From Owenia fusiformis (lineage: Eukaryota; Annelida; Polychaeta; Sabellida; Oweniidae), in contig CAIIXF020000003.1 in assembly GCA_903813345.2 (NCBI GenBank), positions 16,756,931 to 16,820,930 on the forward strand: a DNA stretch of 64,000 bases, given 5' to 3'. The position numbers were made by a program, and so were the translations under genes. Shown one piece after another: positions 54,543 through 64,000 of the stretch; the first letter of the stretch is position 1; every line of letters begins with the position of its first letter. The notes beneath the pieces are model-generated. The model was given only the letters and a program-made list of their open reading frames with translations. It was not told where the DNA came from and searched no databases.

Positions 54543-57500
54543 TCATTGTAGCGTATCGTCATAAACAGGAGTTGAGTCGTCTGATCGCTCCCAGAACGAG
54601 GATGAAGCGTGACGTGGAGAGGATTTGTAATGCAGTGGAGACCCCTGGTGAGAGGATGACGATCCATGACGTGGAGAGGACGACGAACTTTGACGAGGTG
54701 ACGAACCATGACGAGGCGATCGATCATGTCTTGGGGATCGATCATGTCTTGGGGACCGATCGTGTCTTGGGGACCGATCGGAACGTTCCTTCTCTTCGCT
54801 TTTAACAAAAAGATGCGATTGTATTTTACTGATTATCCCTTTAGCCATTTTATTGACAGATTTCTTCCTAGATGTTTCATCCTTTGGCTTTAATTTGTTT
54901 CTAATGTGAGCCAATGTACTGACAAGGAGGTCGTCCACTTTGTGGTTGAGTGCAGCGGATATCTCGGTATATGTACAGTCGTAGGTCTTTGACGTGGACT
55001 TCCCCTCTGAAATTAAAGGTAAAGGGTCATTAATATCAAGGTTTCTTACGTCTCTTATTTTCTATCTTCCTAGCCCGTTTGTCGACTCACATAGTGAGCT
55101 CCATGGAATCGCCCATGCGTCTTTATCGATCAGTTGATATCGTTAAAGTTTTCTGAAATTAAGAAATGTTTTTTAACCCGATATTTTCTCTGTACACCCC
55201 CGCTACTAATCCCTGGGTATCTTTATCGTAATGAAAAATGATTTGACTGACAGTGTCCGACTGTGTCCCAAGCTTAATGTCATATTTGCATTTAAACTAC
55301 CCTAAGTTGCAAAATATGATTGATTGCTAATCTAATCTTATAAAAGTAATCGCATTATTTGAGTTGATGAAATGTTATTTCTTTGCAGAATTCGTGTTTT
55401 TCATAAGAGCCGTCACAAGCGAACTTTCTGAGTTGAGGACACCCATCAATCAATGGACAGCGCTAAGTTAATAGCATCAAAATCTATCCAGTAATGCCTT
55501 GTAATAGATCCATCTCATGCATAGAGTTAATCTATAACATGGACCTCTATTCTCAATAAAGGGGGATGTCCAATCACCATTAGCGTGGACTCTGTTTCGC
55601 TCAACGGAAAATATATGTTAACAATGATTTGAAAGTCATCAGGTTAAGTAGCAATGAGGTATATATCAGACAGGCCATTTTTATTGTAAAGGAAAGAGAG
55701 CTTGAGATAAGGGGTAGTGGGGACTCTTAGTCTTACCAATCGAAAGGATTGGGTTTTGTCAGTTCATATGGTTTCTGCCATGTAACGTTGCACCTTGTTT
55801 GATTTTCAGTCTTTTCTGGGTAGAACTTTGAAGTACATGATAAAAGATGCTTCCACAAGCATGCGGCACCGCAATGACTTGTGGTTCAGTTTGGGGAATG
55901 TATTGATCGAAAGTTAGTTGTCCAAGGATGTCCATCTCTGGGAGAAAGTCATCATTGTTGTGCCCTTTCCACTCCCGTTTCCCAAAATATTCATTAAGTG
56001 AAGTAAAAGGGATAGAGACGACATAAATTCGAAAAAGTGTCACAATTTTCCAATAATTTTAGCTTTCACCATTTCACCTCATAGGCCTATCCAGTTTCTA
56101 AAATGTATGACTTTATTTGGTGTAATCCCCTTTTCAGTTCTAATACAATTTACTTTTGAAAATAAAATGCCCATATGATTAAAGGATTATCATTCATGAT
56201 CCCTGCACTATGGTGAACCATGTCATCTTTTTCCTTCTCAACAATATTGATGCTTGTTGCAAAATTGCCCCTCTTACCTTCGACCAGAATCTGCCTTTGT
56301 CGGACGATATCAGTCTTGTTGCCCACGAGGATGACTACTGCGGGGGTATAGTGTTCCTCCCGTAGGTGGTAGAGGACATCTATAGCGTGATGGTACGAAT
56401 CACGGTCCGTCATAGAGAACGTGACGATATACGCGTCTGCTTTTTCCTCGGAGGCGTCAAAGTACTAAATAGAATAACAAGAATATGAGTGCTATGCGTC
56501 TCATTATGTCTATACATGTTATGGGTATGATACCATGAGTTTGCTCTCTATTTACTAAAATCTAGTCTTATTCTGATAGTGATATTAATGCCTTAATTAA
56601 ATAGCTAGATGGAAGTGCATACGTGGTGCTCAGGGATTAGGGAGTTTAAGCGTGCAATGTTTTTCACAACCTAAACGTGAACGGAAAATATTGAAGCGAT
56701 GCATTAAAGTATGTGCGATTGGACATACGTATAGGTTGGCGTTTCGATTATTTATTATAATGCTAGCTTAAACTCCCTACTATCTTGTATTACATGTATA
56801 AGTGCACTTACCCTATCGTCCTCGCTCTCCTGGAACTCCAACAAAGACTCGGCGCCGTCCAGCAGCACACTGACAGTCTGCGAAGAACCAGATTCTGGAA
56901 TATAAACATTGAATTTAGAGATTCTTGTTCATGTCCTACTCCTGATGTAAATGACCCAACAGGCGCTTAACAATGGTTCATCTAAAACAAGCAGTTGCGT
57001 AGTCAGAATTTAAGAATATGCAAGGCTTTAAATTGGTGAGCAAAGATTGAGTGAAGAACCACACAAATTTACCATTAGACGGTTTCAATGGAAAATGTTC
57101 ACAAATACTGATTAGACTTTACATGTATTACTTGCATGTTACCTGTGTCGAAGTTAAATCCATCCATGTACTCAGATGTCATAAACTGATTGATAAGTGC
57201 ACTTTTGCCGGTGCCCGGTGCACCAAGAACGATCACTTTGAACGAGGTTAAAGGGACATCTGAGAACACCGCACCGGAGGAGCAACTGCTGGCGTTGCTG
57301 CTCGTTCTGTTCCGGAAGTCGTCTGCGGAGAGGTACCCACTCGAGTGAGAGCCACGAGAAGTAGAACTTGAGGTTCTCCTTCGGAAAGGCAGTTTGTAAC
57401 CTGAGGAAGCCCCGCTTGAAGTCCGTCGTCTGAATTCTTCCAGCATTGGACCTTGAGCATATTTAGTACGTCTGAAGGTGCCGTCTGCTAATGAATCTTG

Positions 57501-58100
57501 GCGGGAATTCGAACCGGAACTTGATGAACGTCCACGGAAATCGTCTGACATGTGACCACTATCAGCAGATACAGAGCTCGAGCTCCTTCTTCTAAAAGCA
57601 TCACCACTCGAGAGAATGTTTCCCTTTGACGTAGTTGTAAATGTTCTAACTCTATATACTTCATCAATGTCTTCAGAAGTATCATCCTCTTTTTGATTTG
57701 TTACATCACTCGATTCAACATCTTTTTCAGCAGTATCATAATTTTGAGTTATATCCAGAAAGTTTGGACGATTTTGTTTATTTGGCATACTGAGTGTTCT
57801 CGGACGCATTTCCAAGCTATAGTCCGTTTCAAATGTAGGTGATAGTTGGGTCCTATGGGGGCGACATGCAAATGCCTTTTGGGGTGGAGGGGAGTGTTGG
57901 TCAAGCCCGCGCCTTGCCTTTGGGGCCGGCCTTGGAGAGGGAAGCGTAGAGAATGTGTTTGATCTCTGTCTTGCACGGGCAAGGTATGGCATATAGAACG
58001 GCCCATGTTGTCTCCCTCCATATGCTTGTTGTATACCAAAATCATCATCGATAGAATCACTCAATTCAAGATGTGAAAGGTCAGTGTCTACATTGTCCAT
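54543..58100 (-). CDS. RGK-family Ras-like GTPase (Rad/Gem/Rem relative), complete
   Basis: Four exons (minus): 57143-58100, 56812-56894, 56278-56464, 54543-55006; phases agree, 563 residues. Start ATG at 58098-58100. RGK proteins are atypical small GTPases that bind calcium-channel beta subunits and calmodulin and modulate the cytoskeleton in vertebrates. G1 is GAPGTGKS (about residues 293-300), G4 is VGNKTD, G5 is TEISAAL. At the G3 position the sequence reads LLDGAESLLEFQE instead of DxxGQ, the kind of change that marks RGK. The long Ser/Arg-rich N-terminus holds about six FRxR(S/T)SS repeats, possible basophilic kinase and 14-3-3 sites. The C-terminus has SPRH repeats and ends YDDTLQ; I do not see the conserved C-terminal motif of vertebrate RGKs. 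Assignment to Rad, Gem or Rem is not possible by eye. Confidence 0.85.
54700..54790. repeat. In-frame 21-bp tandem repeat in the RGK C-terminal exon
   Basis: About four copies encode the heptad-like unit HDRSPRH. The unit is a multiple of three, so copy-number change keeps the frame. This may be a charged linker that varies between alleles. Confidence 0.85.
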
Positions 58101-61100
58101 TGTAAAAATCGAAGTGCGGTACCCTAATTTTACAATTTATAGGTAACGCTAAAATGTATTAAGTCCATATTGTTCCTTGGTGTGACCCCGGGTGTGACTT
58201 TTCTAAGACGTGTGCTTCGATGTTTGTCTTTGTAACTACATTTTATTACCTGCTGTCATATTATTTAGGAAATGCGCGCCTTTCACCAAATCTTCCAACT
58301 CGCATTTATGTAATGCTGCTGTTAGACAAGTCAGAGTGCTTCGCAAATTAACCTGAAATTAACAAAAATCATCATATATCAGGGACTTCATATTTATCCT
58401 ACCCACTCGACTCTTTTGTAAGCTTACCCATTACTTTTTGTACGTCAGGAGTTCATGAGACATTCGCATTAATGAGGAGCTAATTCATGACCACCATATG
58501 ATAATGAACAACGTTATTACATAATAGTTTCGTCGTTACGGTTGCTCCAATTTGCTTTACGTCACAGTTATGTGACCAGCCGCTATTCGGTTCAACGTAC
58601 ATTGAGAAACTGCCTTCCCCGCTTCCGTTTGAACAGTAGTTCATTGACATACGTCATCTTTGAAACGTTAATTACCTTTCTTGGCGACAAAATTTATGGA
58701 AATGCGATCATGACATAGGCCTACATGTATATGTGTTTATATATATATATATGAAGATGTGAAGATATAAGCAAAAGTGCTTAAACAGTCATAAGAGCAA
58801 CAGCCCCCAATATCCTTAATCTCACTATTTTAATTTTTACCATTTAAAAATCGAAATTAAACGACACAATTGATATAAACACTGATAAAAAGGTACAGAC
58901 AGTATATCAATAAAAATAAAAATGAAATAGATACTGTTCATTTCCTTGCATGTATACACGGAATGTATGAGGAAGTAACACTCTTGTATTTGATATTTGA
59001 TTCGTAATTAAAACACAAGCTTACAGCGGTTTAGTCTTTGTAAATCCATTTGGATTATTTATCTTCACTGAAACATCACAAGACAGCAATAAGATCTCAG
59101 ATCTAATTAACTTAGATTGACATAGTAGACCTTAACCGCTCTTGTTCACGAGGCATTGTTATCCGCGTCAGAAGCATATGTTAAAAATCTGACTATAGAG
59201 TATGGGACTTGGGGACTTCAATTACACATATTTTATAACAGTGTTCCGCCTGACCATCATGAGGCACGAAAGGTCGCCCTTGTTCGTTGATATGATCTCT
59301 TTAGACTACGAGTACGATCACCAAGCTAGATTCCTTCTCAGTAGTAAGGTTCAAGATGACTGCCCGAATGCGATGATTCGGAGAACTTGGCAAGATCTGT
59401 CCCAATGAAAAGAGGTCAATAATGTTTGTCAAAAATCATTGTTGCATTTTGAATTCACTGAACTATGAACTACTGTTAAAGCATGGTCTATTCAAAATCA
59501 CGGAACGTCCCATATCAATTTGGAAAAGCTTATTTTGTACATTGGGTTTCTCCACTCATGTGTGTTTCCTTTTTCTAGTTTTGTTCATGTTTTTTTTAAT
59601 TTCTGCTAAAAGGGGTCCTAAACGTAAACTAACATAGAATGGGTTTGATATTTGGCATTAGTTATATATTCATTCATCTATTTTTAAAAAACCACTAGTA
59701 TATGTTGTTTCTACGTTCGAAACGTTGAATGAGCACTTATCCAACTTCTTAATGTATGGCTCTAACAGTAAACTTTATGTGATTTGATATCAAGTGGTTT
59801 ATGCTGATATTTCAGAGGAAGGAAGCGGATAAATCAGACGATGGTAATCCACCTAATGCAGGGAAGTGATTTGTCGTAAATTCACTAGATAAGAGAGTAT
59901 CGAAATATCAACCTATTGAGCTCTTCCTATGAATAAGAAAACAACAGGAATTGTGATCAGGCAATAAAATACACTGAACGAAATATTTGTGTTAACAAGG
60001 GAAATATTTAAACAGAAATATGAATAACAGTTGTATTCATAAATAAAGAAGACGCTGTATTCAAAATTTAAGAGAAAAGTGGCGAATTGGTTAAGGTGAA
60101 TGGGATGATGTTTAAGCTTGGGTATTTTGCCTTTCATCTTATAGCCATCAATGCATTATAATCGAATGCATGATTCGTCTACTCCATCAACGTTTACCGA
60201 AAAAATCAGATGTGCCAATCCATTTCTAAATGAATAAAGAATGAGTTAATCGATGCATGTATGGGCATGTTTGTCAATGGTGATTATTCGACCATCGACC
60301 GGAAGCATGTCGTATACTGTTGAACAAGGTCGTACCATACGATTGGATGATGATCATTGCTCTTTTATAGTTTCTGTCCTCAGGTGACTTTAACCGAAGG
60401 AGCGTGCATCGCAAGGATACTATGGATTGTGGTTAGACTATTGTTAGAGGAGTAGATGTATAAATGGCATTTTGTTGCAGGGTAAAAAGTATATTTGATT
60501 AAACGTTATTAAGTACCGCTCGTTGATAAGTCCATTCTTTCAATGGTTCTTATAGATGAGTAATCATTTTCATAAATTTAATAGGTGTCAACAATTATGT
60601 TCACTAATTGTTTTGCCTCTTCGAACAGTTATAGACGATTCAATGTATTTCATAATCCCGCAAGATGATAAAAGTGTAGCTTGATTTCATGGATTTAGTT
60701 ACCGAGGACAAATATTTGTGCAAGAGTGGGGGGAGTGTGACGGAAGATGTAAATGATGAAAGGGAAGATCGTACATAATTATAAGCTATCTGGCTGTCTA
60801 GTACTTAGATCTGGTGTGTATCTAATCATAATTAATATCGAGGAAAACAGAGAATGAAGACCGATATATCTCAATTATAATTTATAGGCCACGTGTTAGG
60901 AGTTTGGTTAAAGGTCTGTGGTCATAAATCAAAAAAATCCCACCCGTGCAAATACATTCCCAATAATTACGACACGACCACCTTGTAAATATGACAATAA
61001 AATAAGTCCAACGAGCAAAATTATATACGAGCAAGAAATATATATTCCATAGCAATTGTGCACAAAGGGCAAATACAGAAAGACGTATCAGAACAGTGAC

Positions 61101-64000
61101 GTTTCGATAAAGACCAAACAAATTATTATGCCTCTCTGTTATAATATGAAAGGGAAGTTATATTTGATCAGAAAGTTTGTTTGATTGGTCAATATGAACT
61201 TTTTTAATTACTACTAAAATACTAGCGCTAATCGATTACCATAAGTAATATCGCAATTTATTGCGATAGCTGTCTTAGTATTTGAATAATTGTGATTCCG
61301 GAAATGTTATTTAAATAGCCTTGGGGGCGAGTTTGGATGATCTTTTAATTTCGAACTTTTCTGATTCCACAAATTCTGATTCAGTAATACACTGCTGCTC
61401 ATAATTTCGAGATTTAACAGAGTTTAATCTGCTTAAATGGAATGAAGAGAAATATTTTCCAATTTCGCATAGATTCGTCAGAGACAATAGACTACAATAA
61501 GATCGGCCGTCATATGCAAACATATTTTTCATTTTCCAACATAACAATTCACAATAAGATAGAAGACGATTTTTTAATTCTATATGTCACGAATTAAGCA
61601 CGACAAACATTTGTACAATCGTAAATAATCAAATTCAAATGTATACTCCAAAGCTGAAAAGAATAAATATCTTAAAAACAGTTCCATGATCCAATGATCA
61701 CTTTTTTATAACAGCTGATACCGATAGACTTTTACAGTTTATGAACTGATGTTTTTTCTTTATCGACAGATCGGTTGCCATGTGGAAATGATTTACTTGA
61801 TCTGACATGACATTTAAACACGTGCGCTGGTTAAAATAGTATTTTTAAATTTTTTAAAATAGTATTTTTTTGTAAAAATACAAACTCATCAAAACCAACT
61901 TAAAGTGCTCCAAAGGACCACCAACTCTGGTTTTGAAACACACCAAAGAAAAAATAGCCTATAACATCGATACTTTGATACAAAGCGTATTTTCCTTTCT
62001 AAAACATTTGCTGAACTGTGGCAATAAAGCAAAAAATCGCTTTCTTTCTAGCTGTGCGTGCAATGGAGGTTTTTCGAACTTCAGTATTTACAGAAAATTG
62101 TTTATCAATGTCTATTGATGGTGTAAACTGCAGGTAATTTTGTATTTTTTCAAAAATTGGGATATATGGGGTCAGAGTGAAAAACGGAGTCCTTTAATAA
62201 AAAACAATTCTATGTACCTTCTGCTTCTATGCTGTTGTATTTCCACTCTGGGTTATGTTTTCTAATCCTAATATCGAGTTGCATTATCCAAATATTTTAC
62301 GTTAATCACAAATTAATCAGTATTAATCACTCTCTGGTTAAGGTGTATTGTTTCTCAGTTTGAAATATTATCCATGCTTTCCTTATCTTTATTTGTAGTT
62401 CATTAATTAATGTACTCGTTTAAGTCCTATAAACCGTTGGTGTTCAAATACAGCGCATTTATCTCCTTCGGGAAGTTCTTGTTTCTGACTTTGCAAAATG
62501 ACCGGAAGAACTAGTACTCCAGGGGGTCACTTTCAAAAGACCTGAACTTAGACTTCGCATTTGTGATTTCGCTCCCGGTTATTTTTTCATGTCATCAATG
62601 TTGAAGTTTTTGTTTTTTACAATGTTTCAATCATACAATTTTAAGCGAATGTGGGAAATGAGAAATCCCTTATCAAATAAACGCCTGAAAACAAGATGAA
62701 AATCACTAGTTTCTAAGCACGAACTTGTACAATCATTCCTACAGCGTTAAAGATATCAAAACTGACTTTCTGAACATCCCAGAACGCTTATTTTTATAAA
62801 CGAACTTAACTATACTAACGGACTGTTTTTCTCCAATTGCGAGTGTTCCCCCAGCTCGGTAGATCAAACTGTTTCGACCCCTGATCATCAGTTAGAGTGA
62901 CCCCGACACCTTATCATATTATTGGTTATTTTTCTCAACCAATCGATAACAGCGCAAGTTTTCTCCAGTCAGATTCAGTTGCAGCTTATGTTTTGAACTC
63001 TCCAGGTGCAGTGAATTACTCGCTTAACATCCCTGAATGAGTTAAGTGATTGGTCGATTACAAAGTAAAAATGGCCAAGCCTGTTTTAACTTCTTCGCAT
63101 CGACAATTGGCGATAAAGGTGGAAAAGAGAAATGCAATATAATACCACTTAATTTTGAGTGATAACATCTTTTGATATCTTTTTTACGATAACTTTTCAA
63201 ACCAGCCAACAAAACGATGCTCTTCAGTTCTAGGCGGGGACGACAGAACATCGTTACGTTTTAACGTTACGCGCTGCCATTTTGAATGAAGTATCAACTC
63301 TTGGCATTTTAAAAAGAGGAGGGAAAGCCCCAGGGCTTTAGCGATGACTGACAAAATACGTCTCTTGCGTACCACCTTCGTTTGCAACATAATATTATTC
63401 GAAGCGTTATTAGAATTTGAATCCGCCATTTTTGTTTATCGATTTGGACCAATCAGAGGTGTATGTCATCTCAATACAGATTTACATTATAAGCGTATGT
63501 CATCTTTGAACTCTGGGGTTAATCCCCCTCTTCATTTTAAACTTATGTTAATTGTCTTTAGTGTTAATACATCCGGTGGATTAGGGGACAAAAATTAATT
63601 TTCATTTTCGTCTTCAATTTAACTTTTTGGTTATTAATTTCCAAGATAATTTTGAAATAAATGGTACCATGGGTACTGGGCTCACAGGGAAAGAAGTCAA
63701 AATGGCTGCCATTTTGGAACGACCCAAGCTTTTAAGGCACGACTTATGGAGCACTTGGAAACTTTATACGACCATATTTTAAAAGTTACCATTTGAATTG
63801 TCGTTGAGGTTTACTAATGTGTCACTAATGGGTTAACATACAGACGGATCGAGGATGTAGTCTGAATAGAACCTGTCATGTAGATGAAGCTCTCTTTTAA
63901 GATGCAAAATCAATTGGCAGGGGTAAGATGTAACCATGTAACGTTCAGATGAAAGTCAGAATGATATATCACGTACGTATTGGGTCTAAGTTCCAGAATT
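58101..64000. other. Right-hand spacer, no supported gene
   Basis: Presumed upstream region of the RGK gene followed by AT-rich DNA. A TA microsatellite lies near 58738-58752. 'ggcctacatgtatatgtg' occurs at 58720. At 63427 (minus) an ATG opens MADSNSNNASNNIMLQTKVV, basic and then hydrophobic, which might be a first exon, but no donor or partner exon convinced me. Nothing else was recognised. Confidence 0.5.

Noticed and set aside
54543-54938. Separate small gene starting within the RGK last exon
   Set aside because: It starts at a GTG inside the G5-containing exon; the frame continues upstream to the acceptor at 55007 as RGK.
59202-59408. Plus-strand 68-codon frame right of the RGK gene
   Set aside because: No domain, no splice context and no repeat or family similarity; length fits chance.
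63184-63429. Minus-strand ORF MADSNSNNAS as a gene
   Set aside because: A plausible ATG exon but no recognised domain, no convincing donor and no partner exon.
1-64000. Bacterial-type features (operons, CRISPR, Shine-Dalgarno sites)
   Set aside because: The genes are intron-split animal genes. The tandem arrays have no spacer/repeat architecture and are satellites.

Overview
The window looks like nuclear DNA from an invertebrate metazoan. The genes are split by GT..AG introns. All host genes recognised (DDX1, DHODH and an RGK-type Ras GTPase) are animal proteins, and repeats and small DNA transposons fill the introns and spacers. The palindrome TAGGCCTA recurs; I associate it loosely with echinoderm and hemichordate genomes, but that is a weak clue and the sequence does not fix the phylum.

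Layout. 3109-14324 (minus): the 5' two-thirds of DDX1 in 14 phase-consistent exons; the gene runs off the left edge. Its introns hold several MITE-like elements and two cases of tandem exon duplication. 14.3-21 kb: repeats, an SGNH-hydrolase-like ORF (18066-18848, minus) and small inverted-repeat elements. 21.0-30.5 kb: an almost uninterrupted series of tandem arrays (periods about 43, 88, 221, 87 and 64 bp).

30646-37665 (minus): a single uninterrupted ORF of 2,339 codons from its first ATG. It appears to join several hydrophobic N-terminal segments, Cys-rich zinc-binding clusters, a P-element/THAP9-like RNase H-fold transposase, two CCHC knuckles, a YqaJ/lambda-exonuclease-like nuclease and a USP-like cysteine peptidase. 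Behind its 5' end, 37.9-38.85 kb carries five tandem copies of a roughly 207-bp unit, each with a splice acceptor, a roughly 96-nt exon and a splice donor. I consider this ORF and its arrays the most interesting part of the window, probably a very large DNA transposon.

40778-48530 (plus): complete DHODH (nine exons if a 15-nt first exon is right; eight are secure). Its second intron hosts an apparently intact Tc1/mariner element (41569-43381) with 118-bp terminal inverted repeats and a transposase gene carrying its own spliceosomal intron. 50966-54461: a probable 3.5-kb nonautonomous element with a nested satellite. 54543-58100 (minus): a complete four-exon RGK-family GTPase. 58.1-64 kb: no gene I can support.

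The three host genes have unrelated jobs (RNA metabolism, pyrimidine synthesis, and probably channel or cytoskeleton regulation), and I see no functional cluster. Exon boundaries were assigned by eye from splice sites, reading phase and remembered family sequence; allow about 1-2 bp uncertainty.
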